Counted from the first letter of the stretch, positions 10,421 through 20,182 are shown. The stretch is DNA of 62,000 nucleotides from Strigamia acuminata (GCA_949358305.1 OX442317.1:13830491-13892490); one strand, 5' to 3'. Notes: generated by a model not told the origin, from the sequence alone. Made by a program: numbers and translations.

Positions 10421-10673
10421 CGCGGTTTACCCGCTTCGCTCGTTGGATACGGAAGGTCGATCGGTTTATTTTTGAATTTTGGTCGCCGAGTTCGAATTTG
10501 CCGCCGAATTTGTTCGCGCGGTCTCTCGCCGTAATATGTTTTGTTTCTTTTTTTTTTTCTTTCTCGATTTTCTGTTTAATTTTTATTTATTTATTTATTT
10601 ATTTATTTTTTTATTTATTAATTAATTAATTTATTTTTTTTTTTTTACGAACCAAAAAAAAAAAAAACACATT
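10421..10673. other. AT-rich spacer with (TTTA)n
   Basis: Low-complexity A/T sequence, including (ATTT)n at about 10580-10630 and A runs at about 10654-10668. An open plus-strand frame across 10174-10629 overlaps the pseudogene antisense and is not supported as a gene. Confidence 0.3.
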
Positions 10674-10830
10674 TTAAGACCTCGGTCTTTCCTTTTTCTC
10701 CCCGTACAAAGCCAACAACGAAACATTTGCGACTTTGGCCACTTTGAATCGCGCGCCGGGAACATCACCAATGGCGTGCCCCGCTACAACCGAATCCGGC
10801 AACCAAAACTCCGTCGTCCGCCTCGTTAAA
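10674..10830 (-). pseudogene. RPS23: C-terminal RPS23 (uS12) pseudogene fragment, inverted
   Basis: The reverse strand encodes the uS12 C-terminus: [10 protein letters not shown], then after a frame change [28 protein letters not shown] and TAA at 10676-10674. It is almost identical to 9868-10027, and both copies share the frame-breaking extra G and an A/T-rich 3' extension. The common lesion shows that both descend from one pseudogene by duplication, not from two retropositions. Confidence 0.75.
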
Positions 10831-11024
10831 TAACAACTACGATTAATGTGGATTTTTTTTTATTTTTATTTTTATTTTTATTCTTATTTTTTTTATTTTT
10901 AATTAATTAAAACAAATAAAAAGAAATGAAGAAGAAGTCATACAATACAAAAAAAAACAAAAAAACAAAAAAACAAAAAAAGGTCAAATAAAATCGAATG
11001 CACGGTCCACCGATGCTGTCTCCG
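10831..11024. other. 3' flank of the 111-residue zinc-finger gene
   Basis: A/T-rich sequence of (TTTTA)n and (A)nC repeats. TTTATT motifs at about 10860-10885 could act as minus-strand poly(A) signals. No ORF is supported. Confidence 0.3.
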
Positions 11025-11542
11025 TCATCCCTGGTGGGCGGTCGGTGCTTGAAATCTATGCGCTTCCACCCAATGGGTAGAGAGATCCTCGAAAAAGGGT
11101 GTTTCCGCGCAAAACGGACAGCGTCCGTCGTTGTGTCGGTACACCCGTCTCAGTGCCTTGAAAAAAAAATAAAAAATAAAAAAAAATAAATTAGTTGACT
11201 AGTTAACTCGGCGAAGAAACTAAAAGCTCACCAATGCCAAACGAACGGGGTCGCGCGAATGGATTCGTAGCAGCCCTCGGGTGGAATCGTCCGCATCTCC
11301 GCCGATGTTATGGTACCGTCGCCAGTGACGAAAGGCATCTTTACAGAAAACACCGTTCGGTTCTGAAACGAGAAAAAATTAAAATCAAATAAAATATACA
11401 TAATTAAAAAATAAATAAATAAATAAATTGAACAACTGATAAGTAAATAAATGGATGTTTGTTTCTTACTGTCGGGGTATTTACCGCAGCACAAAGCGCA
11501 GTAATGTGACTTGTCGCCCTCTGCATGCTGCGCTCCTTCCAT
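11025..11542 (-). CDS. Small two-finger HWxxxH zinc-finger protein, 111 residues
   Basis: Three coding exons: 11542-11470, 11362-11232 and 11156-11025. They join with phases 1 and 0 to give 111 residues. Finger 1 is C15-x2-C18 with H37-x4-H42 (DAFRHWRRYH). The linker has TRGLLRIHSRDP. Finger 2 is C81-x2-C84-x11-H96-x4-H101 (CPFCAETP...HWVEAHRF). The middle exon is 131 nt, exactly as in the 107-residue paralogue. The upstream untranslated exon ends at 11619 with a normal GTAAG donor, and the ATG directly follows an AAG acceptor. An extra Cys lies next to C18 and another in the finger 1 loop. Conservation of exon size, phase and the Cys/His pattern with two other genes argues for a real, selected family of unknown function. 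Confidence 0.7.
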
Positions 11543-11845
11543 CTTTCTTCTGTGTGGGAGACGAGTAGAGAATTGAAAATAAATTGGAGAGAGAAACCAC
11601 ACAAAACACCAAACTTACCAACGGAGACGAAGTGCCGATGAAAACCGGGAGGAAAATGAAACACTCGCGCGATATACGCTGTCGGACCAACGTGCGCGTT
11701 TGTCGTGACATCTGGTGTCGAGCTCGCAAACCATTTCGTGGCCGCGCGAGTCGAGGCCGTCGACTTCGAGTGGTAGCCGAGACCGTAAATGAATTCGCTT
11801 TTACCGCGACGAATCTCGCGCGACCGCGACTCCGCAAAAATACCG
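11543..11845 (-). promoter_or_regulatory. 5' UTR intron, untranslated exon and upstream region of the 111-residue gene
   Basis: The intron is 11618-11543, with a GTAAG donor at its upstream end. The untranslated exon starts somewhere above 11619. The GC-rich palindromic satellite begins at about 11846, so the promoter abuts or overlaps the satellite edge. Confidence 0.45.
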
Positions 11846-12302
11846 TATATGGCCCGTAACGGCCCGCCGACGGTCCCGTAACGGTCCCGTCACGACCCCG
11901 TCAACGGCTTGTACGGGCCGTGATGGGGTCGTGACGGGACCGTCGGCGGCCCGTTAACGGACCGTGCGGGCCGTTACGGGATCGTGACGGTCCCGTCACG
12001 ATCCCGTCAACGGCTTGTACGGGCCGTTACGAGATCGTGACGGTCCCGTTGGCGGCTCGTTAACGGCCCGTACAAGCCGTTGACGGGATCGTGACGGTCC
12101 CGTCACGATCCCGTAACGGCTCGCACGGGCCGTTAACGGGCCGCCGACGGTCCCGTGACGGTCCCGTAACGGCCTTCGTTCCCGGACTTCGGCTCGCCGA
12201 CGGCCCGTACGACCTCATGCGGGCCGTTAACGGCCCGTTAACGGGCCGCCGACGGTCCCGTCACGATCCCGTAACGGCCCGTCATGATCCCGTAACGGGC
12301 TG
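11846..12302. repeat. GC-rich palindromic satellite, short block
   Basis: Tandem, variable copies of motifs such as GGCCCGTTAACGGGCC, ACGGTCCCGTCACGATCCCG and GCCGTTGACGGGATCGTGAC in both orientations. The motifs are self-complementary, so the block is dense in potential hairpins. The same motifs build the 3.4-kb array at 16822-20182. Confidence 0.85.
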
Positions 12303-12700
12303 AAAACGGGAAAACTGAGGGAGTCGGGTGCGAGACCACGTGACCCGGAGTGTGGTTTTTGGGGGCGAGGGCCGTCCTCCGACCGCGCCGTGACGCGCCC
12401 CGAGTCGGATCAAGAGTCACGGCGCGTCGCGGCGCTTTCGGAGCACGCGACCCGATCCCCCCCCTCCCTCCCGTCACAAAAACCACGTTTTAGCGAAACC
12501 CTTGACCGGTCACAAAACCCACCGAACACCGAAAAGCAACGAACAAAACGCGCTCGGTCGCACGAACTACTCGGCCAAAACAACATCCGCAAATTCCGCA
12601 TCGCAGTCGCGATCAACGAAACAACGTATAGGCCGCCGTAATGTTAAAAAGCGGGACCCTTTCGCCCCCGACAAAATCCGCACACATACCCCAAGGTTAA
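12303..12700. repeat. Dispersed repeat copy, internally deleted relative to 20183-21142
   Basis: Bases 12303-12417 match 20183-20299 and bases 12418-12700 match about 20741-21142, in the same order and strand. A segment of about 440 bp present at the second site is missing here. The copy ends at CCCCAAGGTTAAAC, the same point where the other copy meets the AT-rich satellite. Confidence 0.7.
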
Positions 12701-12745
12701 ACGAGCGTTTCATTCGCCCATTTATCCGTCGGTCTCTTCTAGGCC

Positions 12746-12913
12746 ATGGCGGACGGTTTTCCCAAAACTGACGCGGACGCGCGTGTGTGGGTCGCCACGA
12801 CAACATCGCCCTCTTCCTTCTCGCTTCGACGGACGACTGTGTGTGTTCGCTCAATCCGCGACGTCTTCACGACCGAACACGTGTCAATTTTGGACAGCCG
12901 ACTGGCCGATTAA
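12746..12913 (+). CDS. Possible 55-residue protein or first exon
   Basis: ATG in a GCCATGG context at 12746 follows, by three bases, a strong acceptor (a pyrimidine-rich run then AG at 12741-12742). The frame starts MADGFPKTDADARVWV and is open for 55 residues to a TAA at 12911-12913. AATAAA at 13141 is a possible poly(A) signal. The acceptor-next-to-ATG arrangement matches the other genes here. An upstream untranslated exon would have to lie in or before the repeat ending at 12700, so the gene may have lost its 5' end. I see no family match. Confidence 0.35.
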   Translation: MADGFPKTDADARVWVATTTSPSSFSLRRTTVCVRSIRDVFTTEHVSILDSRLAD

Positions 12914-12975
12914 TTCTGTTTCGTTTTATTTTATTATATTTTATTGTATTTTATTTCATTTTTCCATTTTTATTA

Positions 12976-13025
<50 letters not shown>

Positions 13026-13181
13026 TAACAACAACAAAAACAAAGGCGATGACGACGTATTGTCGGTGCCAACGAGGAAAAAAAAAAAAAAAAACAAAAA
13101 AAAAAAAGAAGAAGAATTGAAAACAAATGAAACAGGGATAAATAAAAACGAACGAATTAACTAATTAATTAATCGATCAAT
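12914..13181. other. AT-rich convergent 3' region with (TTA)n
   Basis: (TTTTA)n at 12925-12965, (TTA)n at about 12970-13022 and an A-rich run at 13079-13108. No gene. Confidence 0.4.
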
Positions 13182-14282
13182 TTATTGGTCCACCGGTCGA
13201 TCGGTCGCGTCGGGGCGCGTTGGAGCGATGGCCCGGTGCTCGCGGTACCCACTCGTCGTGGCCGTGGCCGCGTCCATCGCCTCGTCCGACTCGGATCGCT
13301 CTCGGGTTTCGGTCGGTCCTTCGGCAACGACAATGGTGGCTGGCGGTTGGTCGTCGGGCTCTCGGGTCGGCGAGTGACTCAACTGGGGACAAGTAAAGTA
13401 AAGTAAAGTAAAGTAAAGTAAAGTAAAATAAAACAAAGTAAATGGAAAATAAATTGGCCGGGGTGGGACGGTGTCTAATCGAAATCGAGTTTGACCCCGT
13501 GCGCCGTGAAATGGGAAGGGGGGAAAGAGAGAGAGACAGAGACAGACAGACACTCACGTGTTCTTGTCTCGGGCGCTTCTCGAGATCCAACGCCTTTTTT
13601 TTTAAGTCCTCCACCTCCACGTCATGAGCCGACTCCGACTCCGGCTCCGACTCGAGTGGTCGTCGTTGTTGTTGCTGCCACTGCTGCCACTGCTGCTCTC
13701 GCTCCCGCTCCCACTGCTGCTCCGACTGCTCCAGCTCCAATCGCTCCCGCTCCAATCCCTCCCACTCTCGCTGCTCCCGCTCTCGTTGCTCCCGCTCCTG
13801 TCGACGCCACGCCCGCCGATAGACCGCGCTTTCTCGGTCCAACTGTTCGAGACGCAAATGGATTTGGCGCTGGTGGGACACCTCTTGTAGTCTCAACCGC
13901 TCATCAAGTTCTCTCTTCTTCGCCTCCAACCGTCTTCGCATCTCTCGCTTGAACCTCTCCAACTCGTCGTCCGTGGTTCGACGCAGTTGTCGTTGCTCCT
14001 CTCCCAGCTGGTTTCCCAGCGCCCACAGGAGCCGCGCGGTCGACGGCGGCTCTTCCTCCCCCTCCTCTCCTTCCTTCTTTTCGAACGGCAGCTCGAATTC
14101 GACCGCCCCAGTCTAGAGAGAACGAAGGAACGAACGAATGAACAAAAATATTGCGCCGGGTAACGCGGGGCAACGCGAAAATTTTTACTCACTTCGACCT
14201 CGAGTTTGACTCCTCGTTTAACGTCGCGCAACATGGCGGCGTCGATCTCGGTTAGGTCTTCGTCGTCGTTGTCGGCGGCGGC

Positions 14283-14338
<56 letters not shown>

Positions 14339-14506
14339 CAACGACAGCGCCATTGCCGTCTTCTTCGTCGTCGTCGGTGATGTCAACCTGAAAGCAAAAT
14401 GTTAAGCGGGGCGACGTGACACGTCGAAGAAAATAAACGCGCTCACCGTGACGACGGGAATGGGCGGCCATCTCGGATCCTCGTTTCGTTCGCGGTTCGG
14501 TTCCAT
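13182..14506 (-). CDS. Four-exon coiled-coil protein, 336 residues
   Basis: Exons 14506-14447, 14387-14193, 14112-13558 and 13382-13182 all join in phase 0 and give 336 residues. Residues 1-20 start MEPNRERNEDPRWPP. Residues 21-85 are acidic with a long Ala run encoded by (GCC)n. Residues 86-270 form one exon of 555 nt. It begins with a short globular-looking part containing LLWALGNQLGEEQRQLRR and continues as a long charged helix rich in Arg, Glu and Gln, with strong coiled-coil character. The last 66 residues are Pro/Thr/Asp-rich and end DRPVDQ. The ATG abuts a CAG acceptor. The untranslated exon ends at 14586 with a GTAAG donor, and (CATA)n lies inside it. Function unknown; a scaffold or dimerising protein is a reasonable guess from the coiled coil only. 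Confidence 0.65.
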
Positions 14507-14727
14507 CTGAAAAACGGAACGAAAAGTTGACGCCGACTGACGAGAACGAAATGGTTGTCGCGGTAATAGCGTTGGAGAAACTTACCACGTTGTGTATGTA
14601 TGTATGTATGTATGTATGTATGTATGTATGTATGTATGTATGAATGGATAAATGTCTGTCGGTCGTCGAACGAAGTTGGTCGCAAAACGCAGACGTCGCG
14701 TGGTCGGGAAAAGTGCACTCACTCACA

Positions 14728-14788
<61 letters not shown>

Positions 14789-14970
14789 GCGAGATGTGAC
14801 GCTAGAGCATGTCGGTCGACCGGTGACGCGAAAAAGATTAATGGCAATAACTGACAACTAATAATTAATAATCAATAATTAATTAATAATCGACGATTAA
14901 TAATCAATAACCGATAATGATTAGTAATAACGACAAACGTCGTCATCGAAAATAGCGACGCTTTGTCTCC
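14507..14970 (-). promoter_or_regulatory. 5' UTR intron, untranslated exon and microsatellites upstream of the coiled-coil gene
   Basis: The intron is 14585-14507. The untranslated exon contains (TGTA)n at about 14592-14640. A (CT)n tract lies at about 14731-14788, and AT-rich sequence with AATTAATAAT-type repeats follows at 14855-14930. No TATA box could be assigned. Confidence 0.4.
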
Positions 14971-14972
14971 GG

Positions 14973-15045
14973 GCCCGGGTGGCCGAGCGGGCAGAGTTAC
15001 CTGCCGTACGGAGTTGTGGATCGAGGGTTCGAATCCCGCTCCCGC
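14973..15045 (+). tRNA. tRNA-like sequence: tRNA pseudogene or SINE head
   Basis: TGGCCGAGCGGG at 14980-14991 fits the Pol III A box and GGTTCGAATCC at 15026-15036 is a perfect B box. The spacing is close to a tRNA. The T-arm has one mismatch, and the 7-bp acceptor stem pairs poorly (GCCCGGG against TCCCGCG). I could not assign an anticodon stem with confidence. This fits a decayed tRNA or the head of a tRNA-derived SINE better than a working tRNA. Confidence 0.5.
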
Positions 15046-15344
15046 GAGTTTTCGTTTCTGGCAAAGCTGTATTGTCAAACACGCATTCCATTGACATTGC
15101 CATACATTGTGCCGTTTCAGTTTGGTCCCTTCTTCGTTTCAGATAGTGATGGTGAACACTCTCCCGCGAGGTTGCGGGAGGGTGGGGGGGAGTCGAAAGA
15201 TTCGGCTCTCCTTTTATTTCTTCGTTTTATTTTTTTATTTTCATTTACCGTTCTCATCTGTATTTTCATTCTCGTTTTTTATTTTCGTTTACATGTTTCT
15301 ATTTTTATTTCCACGGTGTGTCGGGAGGGCGCGCGAAAACCTAC
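15046..15344. other. Unassigned region after the tRNA-like sequence
   Basis: This may be the body of a SINE; only one copy is visible, so the end cannot be defined. It holds a small hairpin (CTCCCGC/GCGGGAG at about 15162-15181) and T-rich sequence at 15210-15310. Confidence 0.25.
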
Positions 15345-15464
15345 TCGCCCAATCTCCGTGGTCGCATTTTCCAAATTTTGTCACTGGATTTCGCGCTTGC
15401 GGTGGGGATGGGCGCGCGCAGGCTCCGTCGTCGTGCCAGAAACTCCACTGTGTGATGTAGTCGC

Positions 15465-15495
<31 letters not shown>

Positions 15496-15497
15496 AC
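15345..15497 (-). CDS. Possible isolated exon, 153 nt, phase 1 at both ends
   Basis: An AG acceptor precedes 15497 and a GTAGGT donor follows 15345. Between them one frame is open and reads as an Asp run, a Gly run, then DYITQWSFWHDDGACARP and a segment with KFGKCDHGDW. Composition resembles the neighbouring genes, but no joining exon was found, so this is tentative. Confidence 0.25.
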
Positions 15498-15670
15498 CTA
15501 AACCACCACCACCACCACCACCACCACCATCGTCGTCTCTTCTCTCCTTTTCTTTTAATTTTTGTTAATTTTTGTTAATTTTTGTTAATTTTGTAATTTT
15601 GTAATTTTGTAATTTTGTAATTTTGTAATTTTTGAAATTTTTATTTTTAACTTTTGAATGTACAAATGTA

Positions 15671-15709
<39 letters not shown>

Positions 15710-15786
15710 ATACAATAATCAGACTTTATTCTTCAGTCTTAAAAATATAAAAAAAATAAAAAAAAAAAATATTGTAAACCACTCGT
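15498..15786. other. Microsatellite-rich 3' region with minus-strand poly(A) signal
   Basis: (ACC)n at 15502-15528, TTTTTGTTAA- and TTTTGTAA-type repeats at 15555-15635 and (AAAT)n at 15670-15712. TTTATT at 15725-15730 is AATAAA on the minus strand, 57 nt beyond the stop of the next gene, and supports that gene's 3' end. Confidence 0.5.
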
Positions 15787-16188
15787 TTACGGTCCACGGG
15801 GAAATAAATAAATAAATAAATACATAAATGAATGAATGAATGAATGAATAATTAGAATCGAAGAGTGGCTGTCGTCGTCGTCGTCGCCGCCGTCGCCGCC
15901 GGTCCTCTCCTCGCCACCTTTATCACCGGTCGCCCCTTTGTCGTCGCCTTCGTCGTCCACCGGCTCCGTATCATCGGCCATCGCTCCCATCCACTTCTTC
16001 TCCACCCTCTCCAACATGTTCTCGAATCGTTCCTCCGTTCTCGCCAGCATCGCTTCCAATTTTGCCTCCGTCCTCGCCATCATCTTCTCGACCATCGCCT
16101 CCAGCGCCGTCTCCTCGCTCTTCTTTTCACTCGGTGTCGGTGGCGGCGGCGGCGGCGGTGGTCGCGCAGACGCACCCCCTCGACGCAA
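15787..16188 (-). CDS. Terminal exon with Pro run, coiled coil and acidic tail (partial gene)
   Basis: The frame enters from an acceptor AG just above 16188 and runs 134 residues to a TAA at 15787. It begins LRRGGASARP with a Pro run, then a helix with repeated ML/MA(R)TE(E/A) heptad-like units (for example EAMVEKMMARTEAKLEAML), then an acidic Asp/Gly tail. The last ~25 residues are encoded by (TTCA)n and (TTTA)n microsatellite. A poly(A) signal lies 57 nt downstream, so the stop is probably real. Upstream, on the minus strand, the acceptor is preceded by T13 and a CT tract of about 100 nt. No earlier exon was found, so the start is unknown. Function unknown. Confidence 0.5.
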   Translation of the reverse strand: MRRGGASARPPPPPPPPTPSEKKSEETALEAMVEKMMARTEAKLEAMLARTEERFENMLERVEKKWMGAMADDTEPVDDEGDDKGATGDKGGEERTGGDGGDDDDDSHSSILIIHSFIHSFMYLFIYLFPRGP

Positions 16189-16195
16189 CTAGCGA

Positions 16196-16309
<114 letters not shown>

Positions 16310-16311
16310 GT

Positions 16312-16353
16312 GAGTGCACTGTTCACGCGCCCACATGCGTGAACAGTGCACTC
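16312..16353. repeat. 17-bp perfect inverted repeat with 8-nt loop
   Basis: GAGTGCACTGTTCACGC and its exact complement GCGTGAACAGTGCACTC are separated by GCCCACAT. (GA)n lies on the left and (CT)n at about 16391-16422 on the right, so the potential foldback extends further with an unpaired bulge. Confidence 0.85.
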
Positions 16354-16388
16354 GCCCTCCGCGCCCCGTCGGCGTAGGCGCCGGCCGT

Positions 16389-16426
<38 letters not shown>

Positions 16427-16444
16427 GCCCGGGAATCGCCCTTC
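16354..16444. repeat. (CT)n tract and GC-rich spacer
   Basis: GC-rich sequence and then (CT)n at about 16391-16422. No gene. Confidence 0.6.
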
Positions 16445-16821
16445 CGCCCGTCACCGAATTTTGTCAATATCTGATAAATTTCCACAGAATTGCAGCGACA
16501 TTGTACGAGATATTTCTGCCCGATTTGACGGACTTATGTAAAACATTGCTGAAATTCCGTGGAAATTTATAAAATATTGACAAAGGTTGGTGACCGACCC
16601 ACGGCGCGTCGCGGCGCGTTCGGAGCACGCGACCCGATCCCCCCCCCCTCCCCCCGTCCCCAAAAAACCACGCCTCGAGGAACCCCGAGGTTCGGTTTCC
16701 GACCGGGTCGCCTCTTGATCCGACTCGGGGCGCGTCACGGCGCGGTCGGAGGACGGCCCTCGTCCCCAAAAACCACACTCCGGGTCACGTGGTCTCGCGC
16801 CCGACTCTTTCAGTTTTCCCG
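16445..16821. repeat. Left inverted flank of the GC satellite
   Basis: The segment is the approximate reverse complement of 20183-20580. Both share TTTTGTCAAT, AAATTTCCAC, TTTCTGCCCGA, ACGCGACCCGATCCCCCC and the block next to the satellite with AAAACCACACTCCGGGTCA. The array is therefore framed by long inverted repeats. Confidence 0.75.
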
Positions 16822-19800
16822 TTACGGGATCGTGACGGGACTGTCGGCGGCCCGTTAACGGCCCGTGCGACCCCATGCGGGCCGTTGACGGGCCGTTGAC
16901 GGGCCGTTAACGGGCCGTTAACGGGCCGTTAACGGCCCGTGTGAGCCGTTACGAGATCGTGACGGGACCGTCGGCGGCCCGTTAACGGCCCGTGCGAGCC
17001 GTTACAGGATCGTGACGGGACCGTCGGCGGCCCGTTAACGGCCCGCACGGGCCGTGACGGGATCGTGACGGTCCCGTAACGGCCCGCCGACGGTCCCGTG
17101 ACGACCCCGTAACGGCCTTTGTTCCCGGACTTCGGCTCGCCGACGGCCCGTACGACCTCACGCGGGCCGTTAACGGCCCGTTAACGGGCCGCCGACGGTC
17201 CCGTCACGATCCCGTAACGGCCCGTACAAGCCGTTGACGGGATCGTGATGGTCCCGTCACGATCCCGTAACGGCTCGCACGGGCCGTTAACGGGCCGCCG
17301 ACGGTCCCGTCACGATCCCGTAACGGCCCGTACAAGCCGTTGACGGGATCGTGACGGTCCCGTCACGATCCCGTAACGGCTCGCACGGGCCGTTAACGGG
17401 CCGCCGACGGTCCCGTCACGATCCCGTAACGGCCCGTACAAGCCGTTGACGGGATCGTGACGGTCCCGTCACGATCCCGTAACGGCTCGCACGGGCCGTT
17501 AACGGGCCGCCGACGGTCCCGTCACGATCCCGTAACGGCCCGTACAAGCCGTTGACGGGATCGTGACGGTCCCGTCACGATCCCGTAACGGCTCGTGCGG
17601 GCCGTTAACGGGCCGCCGACGGTCCCGTCACGATCCCGTCACGGCCCGTGCGGGCCGTTAACGGGCTGCCGACGGTCCCGTCACGATCCCGTCAACGGCC
17701 CGCATGGAGTCGTACGGGCCGTTAATGGGCTGCCGACGGTCCCGTCACGATCCCGTCACGGCTCGTGCGGGCCGTTAACGGGCCGCCGACAGTCCCGTCA
17801 CGATCCCGTCACGGCCTGTGCGGGCCGTTAACGGGCCGTTAACGGGCCGTTAACGGCCCGTTAACGGCGTAAAACCAAAAACAGGATTCGAGATTAATGT
17901 CTATGAATGTTGTACGCGTTTTCACGTACGTGTTGTCGGTTGTTGATTTTTTCGATTTACGCCGTAACGGCCCGTTAACGGCCCGTTAACGGCCCGTCAA
18001 CGGCCCGTCAACGGCCCGCAACGGCCCGCACGGGCCGTTAACGGGCCGTCGACGATCCCGTCACGATCCCGCAACGGCCCGCACGGGCCGTTAACGGGCC
18101 GCTGACGGTCCCGTCACGATCCCGTCACGGCCTTCGTTCCCGGACTTCGGCTCGCCGACGGCCCGTACGACCTCACGCGGGCCGTTAACGGGCCGTTAAC
18201 GGCCCGTTAACGGCCCGTTAACGGCGTAAAACCAAAAACAGGATTCGAGATTAATGTCTATGAATGTTGTACGCGTTTTCATGTACGTGTTGTCGGTTGT
18301 TGATTTTTTCGATTCACGCCGTAACGGCCCGTTAACGGCCCGTTAACGGCCCGTCAACGGCCCGTCAACGGCCCGCAACGGCCCGCACGGGCCGTTAACG
18401 GGCCGTCGACGATCCCGTCACGATCCCGCAACGGCCCGCACGGGCCGTTAACGGGCCGCTGACGGTCCCGTCACGATCCCGCAACGGCCCGCACGGGCCG
18501 TTAACGGGCCGTCGACGGTCCCGTCACGATCCCGCAACGGCCCGCACGGGCCGTTAACGGCCCGTTAACGGGGCAAAACCGAAAACAGGATTCGAGATTA
18601 ATGTCTATGAATGTTGTACGCGTTTTCATGTACGTGTTGTCGGTTGTTGATTTTTTCGATTCACGCCGTAACGGCCCGTTAACGGCCCGTTAACGGCCCG
18701 TCAACGGCCCGTCAACGGCCCGCAACGGCCCGCACGGGCCGTTAACGGGCCGTCGACGATCCCGTCACGATCCCGCAACGGCCCGCACGGGCCGTTAACG
18801 GGCCGCTGACGGTCCCGTCACGATCCCGCAACGGCCCGCACGGGCCGTTAACGGGCCGTCGACGATCCCGTCACGATCCCGCAACGGCCCGCACGGGCCG
18901 TTAACGGGCCGCTGACGGTCCCGTCACGATCCCGTCACGGCCTTCGTTCCCGGACTTCGGCTCGCCGACGGCCCGTACGACCTCACGCGGGCCGTTAACG
19001 GGCCGTTAACGGCCCGTTAACGGCCCGTTAACGGCGTAAAACCAAAAACAGGATTCGAGATTAATGTCTATGAATGTTGTACGCGTTTTCATGTACGTGT
19101 TGTCGGTTGTTGATTTTTTCGATTCACGCCGTAACGGCCCGTTAACGGCCCGTTAACGGCCCGTCAACGGCCCGTCAACGGCCCGCAACGGCCCGCACGG
19201 GCCGTTAACGGGCCGTCGACGATCCCGTCACGATCCCGCAACGGCCCGCACGGGCCGTTAACGGGCCGCTGACGGTCCCGTCACGATCCCGCAACGGCCC
19301 GCACGGGCCGTTAACGGGCCGTCGACGATCCCGTCACGATCCCGCAACGGCCCGCACGGGCCGTTAACGGGCCGCTGACGGTCCCGTCACGATCCCGCAA
19401 CGGCCCGCACGGGCCGTTAACGGGCCGTCGACGGTCCCGTCACGATCCCGCAACGGCCCGCACGGGCCGTTAACGGCCCGTTAACGGCCCGTTAACGGCC
19501 CGTTAACGGGGCAAAACCGAAAACAGGATTCGAGATTAATGTCTATGAATGTTGTACGCGTTTTCATGTACGTGTTGTCGGTTGTTGATTTTTTCGATTC
19601 ACGCCGTAACGGCCCGTTAACGGCCCGTTAACGGCCCGTCAACGGCCCGTCAACGGCCCGCAACGGCCCGCACGGGCCGTTAACGGGCCGTCGACGATCC
19701 CGTCACGATCCCGCAACGGCCCGCACGGGCCGTTAACGGGCCGCTGACGGTCCCGTCACGATCCCGTCACGGCCTTCGTTCCCGGACTTCGGCTCGCCGA

Positions 19801-20182
19801 CGGCCCGTACGACCTCACGCGGGCCGTTAACGGGCCGTTAACGGCCCGTTAACGGCCCGTTAACGGCGTAAAACCAAAAACAGGATTCGAGATTAATGTC
19901 TATGAATGTTGTACGCGTTTTCATGTACGTGTTGTCGGTTGTTGATTTTTTCGATTCACGCCGTAACGGCCCGTTAACGGCCCGTTAACGGCCCGTCAAC
20001 GGCCCGTCAACGGCCCGCAACGGCCCGCACGGGCCGTTAACGGGCCGTCGACGATCCCGTCACGATCCCGCAACGGCCCGCACGGGCCGTTAACGGGCCG
20101 CTGACGGTCCCGTCACGATCCCGCAACGGCCCGCACGGGCCGTTAACGGGCCGCCGACAGTCCCGTCACGATCCCGTAACGG
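16822..20182. repeat. GC-rich palindromic satellite array, 3.4 kb
   Basis: The array is made of self-complementary units around GGCCCGTTAACGGGCC and ACGGTCCCGTCACGATCCCG. The left part (16822-17860) is purely GC-rich with a repeated ~120-bp pattern near 17210-17590. The right part (17860-20130) is a higher-order arrangement punctuated by six AT-rich spacers. A segment containing GGCCTTCGTTCCCGGACTTC recurs near 17112, 18132, 18938 and 19772. No ORF here is credible. Confidence 0.9.
17867..19965. repeat. Six AT-rich ~95-bp spacers inside the GC satellite
   Basis: Near-identical copies begin at about 17869, 18225, 18573, 19035, 19511 and 19868. Each opens GCGTAAAACC or GGCAAAACCG, contains GGATTCGAGATTAATGTC and GAATGTTGTACGCGTTTTCA, and ends in TTCGATTCACGCC (TTTACGCC in the first). 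Two start variants (CCAAAAACAG and CCGAAAACAG) track with the neighbouring satellite composition. Confidence 0.85.

Noticed and set aside
10174-10629. 151-codon plus-strand ORF
   Set aside because: It is antisense to RPS23 pseudogene sequence and ends in (TTTA)n. No splice or codon support.
17595-17831. 78-codon ORF within the GC satellite
   Set aside because: Its sequence is a repeated satellite unit; every frame is periodic and arises from the array.
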